From Centrapalus pauciflorus (Eukaryota; Streptophyta; Magnoliopsida; Asterales; Asteraceae), in the NCBI GenBank assembly GCA_020465985.1, contig JAANYP010001181.1:515001-579000 (forward strand): a DNA stretch of 64,000 bases, given 5' to 3'. Made by a program: the position numbers and the translations under genes. Below the pieces are notes generated by a model that worked only from the letters and a program-made list of their open reading frames with translations, did no database searches and was not told the DNA's origin. Shown in pieces: positions 47,964 to 57,764 of the stretch (positions are counted from its first letter, which is position 1; every line of letters starts with the position of its first letter).

Positions 47964-48607
47964 GAGCCTGCTATACTTAACTGCTAGTAGACCTGATATT
48001 ATGTTTGCCACCTATTTGTGTGCTAGGTTCCAAGCTGATCCAAAGGAATCTCATCTAGTTGCTGTTAAAAGAATCTTCAGATACCTGAAGGGTACACCAG
48101 GTTTGGGTCTTTGGTATCCCAAAGACTCAAGCCTTGAACTAACAGGTTATTCAGATTCTGATTTGCAGGCTGCACACTAGATAGAAAAAGCACAACAGGT
48201 GGATGTCAACTCCTTGGTGGTAAGTTGATAAGTGGTGTAGCAAGAAGCAGAACTCAGTGTCTACTTCTACTGCTAAAGCTGAGTACATTGCTGTTGGAAG
48301 CTGCTGTGGGCAGATTCTGTGGATGCAGCATAATCTTGAAGACTATGGACTGGTGTATAGGAAAACTCCTATTCTGTGTGATAACACAAGTGCCATAGCC
48401 ATTTCCAACAATCCAGTATTTCATTCAAGAACAAAGCATATTGAAGTCAGACATCACTTCATCAGGGATCACATTCAGAAAGGTAATGTGGAGGTAAGTT
48501 TTATTTCCACAAATGAACAGCTTGCAGACATTTTCACCAAACCTCTTGATGAAACCAGGTTTAATTACCTTGTCAGCAAGCTGGGCATGTTAAACAAAAG
48601 TGACTAA
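47964..48607 (+). pseudogene. element D pol remnant: end of RT and RNase H
   Basis: Begins at GSLLYLTASRPDIM, loses frame near 48165, and continues through the RNase H end (GSCCGQILWMQH, then ADIFTKPLDE) to the stop at 48607. Protease, integrase and the RT catalytic core are absent. Confidence 0.9.
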
Positions 48608-49209
48608 GTGTCCTCAAAGTTCTAAGATTTTGTATGTCTCACACTGCTCAAGTTTCTCAGAACAGCTTAGACAGAACAGGCTATGCATGTTCTGTACTTA
48701 GCCATTTTTCTGAAAAACCTGAACAGCTTGAGCATACAACAGGCTGAACAAAAACAGCTTATACATTTAGCCTGCTCTGATGGTCCATTCTCCACCCTGC
48801 TCACTCCCTCACACTCGTCTACAAGACATTGTCTTGTAACCTGTTCAGCTATTGAACACAACCTGATCATAAATTAGAACACATGTTGAATGCATAGTGT
48901 GAAGAGTGAACAGCTTGAAGAATGAACAGCCTGTGATGACCTTACTCATCACAGGTTTGACCAACAGCTTAGACCAACAGTTGTTAATTACCTTTTTTCA
49001 CAATTAAGTTACTTAATTTCTGTTTTTATTTAACTTAATTACTGCGGATAATGTGGGTTACGTGTGTTAGTGATTAAAAAGGGCTCAAGTGGTCTGACAA
49101 ACGGTCTGACAAACGGTCTGACATGGACAACCGTTCTGTTTTCCGTTAACGACCTTTTCAAATCAACCGCCCAAATGTTTCTCTCTCATACCCTCTCACA
49201 TTCAAATCC
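48608..49209 (+). repeat. spacer of element D with GAACAGCTT motif array
   Basis: 48655-48970 holds repeated GAACAGCTT, AACAGGCT and AACCTGTTC motifs. At 49091-49122 a 12-bp unit (GTCTGACAAACG) is repeated in tandem, unlike B and A which have one copy. The conserved pre-TATA block follows. Confidence 0.75.
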
Positions 49210-49217
49210 TATAAATA
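49210..49217 (+). promoter_or_regulatory. TATA box of the putative ORF3 promoter, element D
   Basis: TATAAATA, 115 bp before the ORF3 ATG, with the same pyrimidine-rich leader as B. Confidence 0.65.
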
Positions 49218-49324
49218 CCTCATATTGTTTCATCTTCGTCTTCCTCACTACTACCATAAACCTCCTAAGAACCCTAAAAATTGACTAGGTGTCTTGTGCT
49301 TCTGCTACTTTCACTACTTCCAAA

Positions 49325-52300
49325 ATGGCTAACGAAAACAACCCCTTTCTACCAGTATTTGTTGGTGATGATGTGCAGAAACACTCATCAGTCACCACAA
49401 TGCTAACCATCAAACCCACTAACTACATTGCCAACCTCACAATCCCCAAAAACTATGTGGGGAAAGGTTATGACCAAATGGTGGAGTTTTTGACAGTTCA
49501 TCCATTGAACTACGCCATGACTGCTACTCCTGGTGTCCTGTACCATGAGATGGTATACGAGTTTTGGTACACTTGTGCCTACAACCCCAATACCAAAGTC
49601 ATCAAGGGGACTATTCTCAATGGGACTCAGACCATTGAGATCACTACTGATCTTCTCAGGGAGGTTCTTTATCTGCCAACTGCTGACTCATATGGCATGC
49701 CTCAACCTGAGAATGAACAAATGGGAAATTTGTTACGCTTCTGTGGTGTAGCAGAACCCAAAATTGGAGCTACGCTGTTCATGAAGGATCTGTCTCCTAC
49801 CTACAGCTTTCTATTTGCCTCAGTGGTGATGAGCTTCAGCAGCAAAGTTGGTTCATTTGACCAACTGAGCCGTGATGAAATTCCAATTGTCCTACAGCTG
49901 GTGGATGGAACTAGAATGGACATGGCTAAGTGGATTTTCCTGAACCTGAGGAACCTGGTGCAGCAGGAGACACGACCAGCTGCTGTTCGATACCCCAGGT
50001 TCCTGAGCCTCATATTCAGGCACATTTGTGGTAAGCACTTGTACAACTCTCAGCCTTTACTTCATACGGCTGCCTTCCCTGTAATAGGGAATAGAGTTTT
50101 CTACACTGCTGTTCTTCCCAATGAGCCTCCTCTGTCAACACCAATGAGGAGGTTGTTAGGATTGGTGAAAGGACCCTCTGATGTGAGGTTGGATCCAGAA
50201 GCTGCTCCCAAGAGAAAATCCAAAGCCAGGTCCAAACTTGTTAAAAGGACCATGGCAAACACCGAAGCTGGGCCAGTCCACAAGAAGGCCAAAACAGCTC
50301 AGTCTGAGTCTGCTCCCCTAGCCTCTGTGGCTAAGGGGGAGCAGGCTCCTCACCCTGGTTCATTTGTTGAACCTGAAGCCTCTGTGGCTGGTGCCTTTGT
50401 GGCACCTGAGACTATGGAAAAGGTCAACCCACCTGTTTCTGACCCAGTCTCTAAACCTGTCCAGTCTGAACCTCTCATCTCCTCTCCAACATCACCCACT
50501 TCATCCCTCCAATACCAACGCAAATCTCTAGCCAAAAAGAAACCAGCCCAAACAACCTGCTCCTCTGTTCCCTCTCAACAGGGTTCAGTTGTAAGAGAAG
50601 CCACCCCTGCTGCCTCTCCTATTTTGGGAGAAGGGTCAGCACAATTGGAGCCTGCTTCACTCCAAACTGAGTCCACCCAGAGTCAGCCTAGACCCTCTGG
50701 TTCCTCCCAACAGGAGCCAGTTGTACAAACGGAGATAGTCACCTCAACTATTCCAGCCTCCCAACAGGCTGATAATATCGAAAGACAGGAGCCCTCTCCA
50801 CTCCATACTGAGTCCACAATGTCCCCACCTCAAACTTTCTTACACCCTGAGTCTGCACGAGGTGCCCACACTGCTGGTATAGACCGATCAGCAGATCAGC
50901 CTCAAAACTCTACTCCCTATGATACAACTGTTCTACACCAAACAGCTGCTGAGGGACCAACAACCCAAGCTGATGAACCTCAGGGAACATACCATCCCTT
51001 CGGTGAGGCTGCTCCTTCTATGCAAACTCCATCAGCAGGTTTCACCACTACTGATGTTGAAATGCATATCCCATCTCCCCATGATGAGGTGCTTTTACAC
51101 CGAGGCACTGCAGAGGGAACACCCACTGGCCTTCATGAAGGTGGTGGAACACAAGCGGCATCTAAAAGGCCCCCAACATCAACCCCTTCTCCTGATGATG
51201 CAGCTACTGCCACTGCTGAGGGCCCATTGACCCCTCCAAGCTGGGCCACATTACTTTTGCCCAGACTATGAAGCTTCTCTCAAACGTTCCTCTTCCCTCT
51301 CCATCACATCCACAAACACCAGCCTCATCATCTTCATCTCCATCAAGCCAATCTAAACAGTCCACCCATACACCTCCATCTCCTAAAGACCTGCCTTTGT
51401 AGGATCAACTTTCCCTGCTGACCAACAAAGTTGGTTCTTTAGAAACCTCTATGTCCTCTCTACCCTCTCTTGTTTTAGACTCTGTGTCTGAACAACTTAA
51501 GGGATTCTTTGATTTGTTCAAGGATTCCTTCCCTGCCACTCCACAACCTGATAATTCTCCACAGATGCTTGCACTCACTTCACAGCTGCAAAATGTATCC
51601 ACATCCCTCTCCTCCATTCTTTCACTACAACAGGACTCTGTGTCCTCAATGATAGCTATTTCTCAACAGCTGTCATCTCTCCTAACTTCTTGCACTTCTA
51701 CACTTCCTGCCACTCCGGCCAGCTTGAACACACTCATTAGCTCCCTATCCAATTCTGTGTCATCAAACCTTGCTGATGTGCAAGATTCTCTTGAACTACA
51801 TCTTGCACATCTTCAAAGTTTGTTGTTCACATCTTCTGATAGGGAAAACATTGTCAAGCTGACCTCCCTTGCTGATACCCAATCCTCTTCTCTCCAAACA
51901 TGTTTTTCTTAGCTTGCAGAGGTGAAGGACAACTTAGCTTTCTTAGTGACTAGCCTTGTTGGTCCCAAGCCTGCTGCCAAAACTGCTGGCAAGCCTGCTG
52001 ACTTTGTGTCTTCAGGCAGACCAGGTGTTGAAGGTGCTGATACATCTCCTTAAAAGGGGGAGAAGTCATCTGCCTCGAAGACAAAGTCTAAGGGGGAGAA
52101 AACTTCTTCTCCTAAGGGGAAATCAGTGCCTGCAATACTCACTAGTCAACCAGTAGAAGCATCTGCAACAGGTACAATGGAGGGTGTCTCCCACGCTGCT
52201 CAGCCTACTCAGGCTGCATCTCCAATCCTTGCTCAGTCTAAGGGGGAGGAATTTTCTCTTGAGGGCAGGCCAAGCAGCAGAAGGAGGCATCTGATTCTAG

Positions 52301-53507
52301 AAGAAGAAGAAGAAGAAGAAGAAGAAGAAGAAGAGGAAAGTCCTGAAGCTGCTGTCACTACAGCAGCTAAAGGAAAAGAAAAAGCAGCGGTTGATCCCAA
52401 ACAGCAGAAAGCAGCAGATATTAAATTTCACAAAGCCAGGGCCAAAGAAATGGGTCTTCCTATGGACAAATACTTTGAGTTTAGAGAAGAGCAGCTTCAA
52501 GCCCTGGAAGCTCTAAGGAAAGAAGAAGAATCTGCCAAAGCTGCTAAGTCTTTTGCACTTCAAGAGGCAAGGAAAGTTAAACTGTCCTCTCTGGTTGTGC
52601 AAAAGAAAATATTGGAAGCTGCTAAGGGATCAGCAAGTGAGAAGGAAGCAGAAAAAGAAAAAGGTGCTCTGGTCTCTGTGACCAAAACTTTAGTGCCTTC
52701 TGCAAGAGCTCAGTTCCACTTTGACAACCTGGCAAGAAGAAAATTTCAGGATGTTGCTGATAGAAGGCTTGCCAAGGAAGCAATTGTCAAAGCTGTTCCC
52801 ATATCAAGAAAAGGCAGTCAGTGGAAGTTGAAAATAACGAGAATGGGTGCAACAAGCCCAGAACTAGAAACGTATGACTACACTGATGTTGCACAGAAGG
52901 GGTACAGGGAATAGATTGCGCTGGGAGTTGCTCTGAGTGAGTCTAAGTCAGAAACGGCTAAGACAATCAGGGCATATGTTAAAAAGCTAATGGAGAGAGT
53001 GAAGGATCTTGGCCTGATCTCAAAAGAAGTCAGTGAGGGTGTCTATGTGACACAACCCAAAATAAAGGCCAGGAGGACAAGGAAGGATACTGAGCTGGAG
53101 GAACTCCTCATTATGATTGAACAGGGTGACATTGCTGTAGAAATCAAAGGAGTAAATCACAGTCTCCCTAAGGGAGTAGAATTTGAAGATGGCAAGCTGA
53201 TTGAAGAGCCTAAGGCTGGGGGTATTTTTTTTGGATCCCCCTGACACAGAAGGAATGCTTTCAAAGAGCATCTGATCTTCACAAAGTAGGCCGCAAACTG
53301 CTTGTAGCATTCAGACTGTCAAACTCTTTTAAGCAATCTGTCAAGTGGAAAGCAGCTATTTGGGATCAGCTTAGAGGATTCCATGAAAGAGGAGAGCTCA
53401 ATCATCCAAATTTTATGTTCCTCAGAGTTGAAATTGAAGAATTGGATGAAACCAGAGAGCACCTGGAGAAAATGTTAAGAGAAGGAAAGCCACCACCACC
53501 ATCTTGA
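49325..53507 (+). pseudogene. element D ORF3, first half intact
   Basis: ATG 49325 (MANENNPFLPVF) to TGA 53505-53507, about 1,390 codons. The first 640 or so codons are open, to about 51222, where a 1-nt deletion shifts the frame. Later stops are at 51400-51402, 51910-51912, about 52052 and 52912-52914, with another shift near 53228. Residues 1-280 form the conserved globular region (KNYVGKGYDQMVEF, FWYTCAYNPNT, TDLLREVLYLP, RYPRFLSLIFRHICG). About 280-690 is a Ser/Thr/Pro/Gln-rich spacer. Then come a helical region, an acidic run of Glu (52300-52336), a basic helical region and the C-terminal block (WKLKITRMGAT, then RVKDLGLISKEVSEG). I chose ATG 49325 because upstream in-frame codons have no ATG and this Met is shared by all copies. 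Confidence 0.85.
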
Positions 53508-53841
53508 AGTCCATCTACCATCTGGGTAGGTGAAGAATGGAAGCTGTCCATCGTTTGGACAGGCTTACCATTACTTGCTCCCAACACAAACAGTCCAAAT
53601 CTGTTGTACATTAGTTGTACTTTAATTACTTAAGTTGTAATTTTTCTTTTACATTAGTTGTAATATACATCAGTACATCAGTTGTACTTTTGTAAAAACA
53701 TGTGTTGCTTTATGTAATCAAGAATCAGTGTATATATAAACTGATCTTTTACTTTACTTTGATGTTGTAATTCTATTTCAGCAAATGTACTGTAAAAATA
53801 TATAGTGATTTTTGATAAGGCCAGCTTACACTGGTTATTGC
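53508..53841 (+). repeat. 3' untranslated segment of element D with ACATTAGTTGTA repeats
   Basis: The repeats lie at about 53608-53690; nothing else is recognised. Confidence 0.75.
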
Positions 53842-53855
53842 AAATAAGGGGAGAT
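53842..53855 (+). other. polypurine tract of element D
   Basis: AAATAAGGGGAGAT directly before the LTR, one base different from A, B and C. Confidence 0.83.
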
Positions 53856-54983
53856 TGATAGGCACAAAAAGGCCTCAGTCAAACCTGTTCTGCATCTGAG
53901 GGGGAGATTCTTAATCAAGCCTGTTGATGCATTTGAAGGTAGAATTTAAGGCCTGTTATATGCCTTATTGAGACCTGAAAATGATTTGCAATATCAGCCC
54001 AAAGATGTTTTATGTGTTGCATGTGTTGCAACAAAGGCAGTTTGCCCAAGCTGTTCAGTCTGCTGAACAGGTTGGACATAAACTGTCTATGTTGCTCTAC
54101 ACTGGTGAGCAGCTTGGGTAGTTTATAAGTGTTCTATTGTTTGTGAACAGAATCTGTTCTTTGTGAACATGCTAAACACTTCATGGAATATGTTTCCAAG
54201 TCCTCATGTATTGTTTTTGGCTACAAGATCAGTTTACAAAGTCGAAGACAAAGTGGAAAGCAGAACTGCTCAGCCTGCCCACGTTGTTCTGTTACATGAA
54301 GACAAAAGGATATTTGAAAAAGGGTGACAGACATTTTTCTTATATCAAAATAGGCCTTAACAAAGGAAGGAAGACACAAAGTTGTCATTCCTTATTTAGT
54401 TAATGCAAATGCAACAGTAAACAAAGTGAAAAGACAAAAGTTCTGCTGCATAAAAGCATGTCTGCTTTTCATAATGTGCAGAAAAGCTTATGTTGTCTTT
54501 TCAACAGGACTTTTTGACTTTTACCTTTCATCCAATGAAGAAGCTTCTCTTAGATCCTCTGAGTAAGTATAAAAGGAGTCTTCCAAGGATTGAAAAAGAT
54601 AAGCCAAAAAGCTAAGTGTTGAATCCAAGAGTGAACGTGCATTCAAGTGTGTCTTTCATGCATGGAAGTCTGCTTAGATAAAACAGTGCTTTGTGTCTAA
54701 ACTTTTCTTATCCAAGCTGTTCCTCTGAGTCTTGTAAACACAGTGAGTGATTCTTAGTGAGTGTGTTCATTGTAACTAGTTTGAGTCTGTCTTAGACTAG
54801 TAATGATACTGTTGTATCTGTCATCTCAGCTTGAACCATTCCGCATTCAAGCTCGTTCGTAATTGACATTTGTTGATAATACATACAAACATTGAGAAAA
54901 ATAAATGTAGTTTTTAAATAGCTGTATTTACCCCCCTTCTACAGCTTAAGGCTATATACTTGGGATATCTTTTGGAACCTACA
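53856..54983 (+). repeat. 3' LTR of element D
   Basis: Starts TGATAGGCAC (one change from TGTTAGGCAC) and ends GGAACCTACA; 1128 bp. It is closest to D's own 5' LTR: both have lost the ATG of the small U3 ORF and share ATAGGCCTTAACAAA at that point. Confidence 0.94.
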
Positions 54984-54988
54984 AGTTC
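54984..54988. repeat. target-site duplication AGTTC of element D, right copy
   Basis: Matches 38619-38623. Confidence 0.94.
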
Positions 54989-56945
54989 CATAGCCTAGGC
55001 AAAACTAATATGGCCCAGCTTGGAAGGGTTAATGGGTCTCTCAGCAATGGCTGTAGCTGCTTCATCAGGAGAGGGGGTAGAAGATTGTGGCTTTTTAGAT
55101 GCTGCTTGTGTTGCAACACCTTCATCAAAGCCTGGTGGTTCCCTCAGTAGCACCTTGGTCTAAAGGTGCCTCATCATGGGGAGATGGGATGTGCATTTCA
55201 ACATCAGCAGTGGTGAAACCTGCTGATGGAATTTGCATAGAAGTTGCAGACTCACCAGAGGGATGGTCTGTTCCCTGAGGATCATCAGCTTGGGATGTTG
55301 GTCCTTCAATAGTTGTTGGGTGTACAACAGCTATATCATGAGGAGCAGAAGCTAGAGGCTGATCTACTGGATGGTCTAATCCAGCAGGGTTGGCACCTCG
55401 TGCACACTCAGGTTGTGTAGGAGAAGTATGGGGTGGAGACGGTGTGGACTCAGTGTGGAGTGGAGTGAACTCCTGTCTTTCAATATTCTCAGCCTGTTGG
55501 GAGGCTGGAATAGTTGATGTGGTAGTCTCCATATGTACAACTGGTTCCAGTTGGGACGGACCAGAGGGTCTAGGCTGACTAAGGGTAGAATCTTGTTGGA
55601 GTGAAGCCAACTCCAAATGTGCTGAACCTTCTCCCAAAATAGGAGAAGCAGCAGGGGTTGCTTCTTTTTCAACTGAACCCTGTTGAGAGGGGTCAGATGG
55701 GATAGTTGGGTCGGTTGGTTTCTTTTTGGCTAAGGTTTTGCGTCTGTAGAGTCTGAGAGATGAAGTGGAGGATGTGTGTTGTGGAGAGTCAATGAGGGGT
55801 TCTGTTTGAACTGGTGGTGAGACTGGGTCAGAAACAGGTGGATTGGTCTGTTCCATAGTCTCAGGTGCCGCAGAGGCACCAGCCACAAAGGCTTCAAGTT
55901 CAACAAAAGAACCAGGGTGAGAAGCCTGCTCCCCCTCAACCACAGAGGCTGATGGGGCAGACTTGGACTTAGTTGTTTTTGCCTTCTTGTGGACAGGCTC
56001 AGCTTCAGTCGTTTCCAGGACCCTTTTAACAAATTTGGTCCTAGATTTGGATTTTCCCTTGGGAGCAGTCACTGGATCCACCCTCACAGTAGAGGGTCCT
56101 TCCACAATACCAAGCAACCTCCTCACTGGAGTAGATAGAGGAGGCTATTTTGGAAGTACAGGAATGTAGGAAACTCTATTCCCAATTACTGGAAAAGTAG
56201 CAATACGTAACATGGGCAGAGAGTTATACAGATGCTCACCACAGACATGCTTGAAGATGAGGTTCAGAAACCTTGGATATCGAACAACAGCTGGTCGTGT
56301 TTCTTGCTGCACCAGGTTCCTCAAATTCATGAAAATCCACCGATCCATGTTCATTGTAGTCCCATCTACAAGCTGTAGGACTATTGGAATCTCATCACGG
56401 CTAAGCTGGTCAAAAGAACCAACTTTGCTGCTCAAGCACATCAACACAGAGGCAAATAGAAAGTTGTAAGTGGGTGAGAGAACCTTCCTGAACAGGGTGG
56501 CTCCAATCTTGGGCTCTGCTACACCACAAAAACGTAGCATATTTCCCATCTGATCATTTTCAGGTTGTGGCTGATCATAAGTTTCAGCCACAGGGAGATG
56601 AAGAACTTCCCTGATCAGACCGGTAGTGATCTCAATGGTCTGAGTCCCATTGAGAATAGTTCCCCTTATGACTTTGGTTGCTGGGTCGTAGGCACAGGTG
56701 TACCAGAACTCATACACCATCTCCTGGTACAAGACACCAGGAGTGGCAGTCATGGCGTAATGCAGAGGGTGAACTTTAAGAAACTCCACCATATCGTCAT
56801 AACCTTTCCCCACATAGTTTTTGGGAATGGTTAGGTTGGCTATGTAGTTTGTGGGTTTCAGTGTTAGCATTGTGGTAATAGACAAGTGTTTCTGAACATC
56901 TGCACCAACAAATACTGGTAGAAAGGGGTTGTTTCTGTGAGCCAT
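54989..56945 (-). pseudogene. element C ORF3, N-terminal half
   Basis: ATG at 56945 (MAHRNNPFLPVFVGA). The conserved globular region is open for about 266 codons to a stop at 56145-56147, and the Ser/Thr/Pro/Gln-rich region is open over 55125-56126. The reading continues to the D insertion at 54988 and resumes at 38618. Motifs YVGKGYDDMVEF, YEFWYTCAYDP and RYPRFLNLIFKHVCG match the other copies. Confidence 0.85.
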
Positions 56946-57048
56946 AGTGAGAATAGTGAGAGTATGAGCACAAGACACTTAGTCGATTTTAGGGTTCTTT
57001 CGAAACTATGGAAGCAATAAGGAAGATGAAGATGAAACAGTAGAGGGG

Positions 57049-57056
57049 TATTTATA
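57049..57056 (-). promoter_or_regulatory. TATA box of the putative ORF3 promoter, element C
   Basis: TATAAATA on the minus strand, 111 bp before the ORF3 ATG. Confidence 0.65.
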
Positions 57057-57176
57057 GGGTTTGAGTGTGAGTGGGTATAAGAGAGAAAGTTTGGATGGTT
57101 GATTTGAAAAGTTCTTTAACGGAAAACGGAATGGTTGTCCATGTCAGAACCGTTGGCAGACCACTCGAGCCCTTTT

Positions 57177-57723
57177 TGTAAGGTCTTGAACTCACGGATC
57201 TATCTAGACGTGACACCGTCCACGATGCTAGACGAACAACCTTGAACGCCCCTACACAATGATTCTCTCCGAAAACACTCTCTGATTACTAGTAAACTCG
57301 AGATCGCCTTTGCTTAATCACCCTCTGAAATTCTGCAAAATCTGATTATTATTCGAGTTTACCCTTAATTATACTGGCAGATTCGAGTTTGTCTTAGGAC
57401 AAATTCGAATCAGGCCCAAGGCCAATTCGAATTTGTCCTCTTGACAAATTCGAATTTACCTATAAGTACAAATTCGAATTTATATCAAATTCGAATTTCA
57501 ACTATCAAACTTCTATTTGAACATATGTTTTAACTTATGTTTGAATATATCTTTGAACTTCTTGTAATACGTTACACCAAGTTCAAACATACAATCAACA
57601 AATATCAAACACACATATAATCACATATATCAAACACTAGTCAATATTCAATATTACATAACTTGACTTACACAAAATGCTAACTATACTTAGAATGCTA
57701 TCGTCACACAGGGTGTACCAACA
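57177..57723 (-). repeat. 3' LTR of element G with AAATTCGAATTT array
   Basis: 547 bp, TGTAAGGTCT to GGTGTACCAACA on the plus strand. Between about 57350 and 57500 the palindrome (A)AATTCGAATTT recurs five times in full or nearly full form. The LTR ends are TG and CA. Confidence 0.85.
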
Positions 57724-57738
57724 GACTCCCCCTTGACG
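57724..57738 (-). other. polypurine tract of element G
   Basis: In the element's sense, GTCAAGGGGGAGTC abuts the LTR start TGTTGGTACACC. Confidence 0.78.
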
Positions 57739-57764
57739 ATAGCTTCTAACTATTTACATTTTGA

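Larger units (their letters stand above)
38624..54983 (+). mobile_element. copia element D (same family), inserted in ORF3 of C
   Basis: Plus strand. The 5' LTR is 38624-39082 plus 45546-46194, interrupted by gypsy element E; the 3' LTR is 53856-54983. The TSD AGTTC is perfect and the host ORF3 reading resumes on the far side. Without E the element is about 9.9 kb, shorter than A or B because the interior has a large deletion (gag middle fused to the end of RT/RNase H at about 47963). ORF3 is the least damaged of the four copies in its first half. Confidence 0.94.
21717..57176 (-). mobile_element. copia element C (same family as A), interrupted by B, D and G
   Basis: Minus strand; only its 3' part is in the window, in three pieces. 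21717-22479 and 35838-36179 are the 3' LTR, split by B. 36180-38618 and 54989-57176 are the polypurine tract, ORF3 and spacer, split by D. Its own TSD cannot be checked because the 5' end lies beyond G and outside the window. That the pieces rejoin without loss across each insertion, apart from the target duplications, is what identifies them as one element. It is the oldest copia insertion here, since B, D and G all lie in it. Confidence 0.9.

Noticed and set aside
48655..48970. Regularly recurring GAACAGCTT motif considered as a CRISPR-like array
   Set aside because: The units are short, appear in both orientations with irregular spacing and no unique spacers, and the DNA is plant nuclear.
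52297..52500. Poly-Phe ORF on the minus strand
   Set aside because: It is the complement of the GAA-rich acidic run in ORF3.
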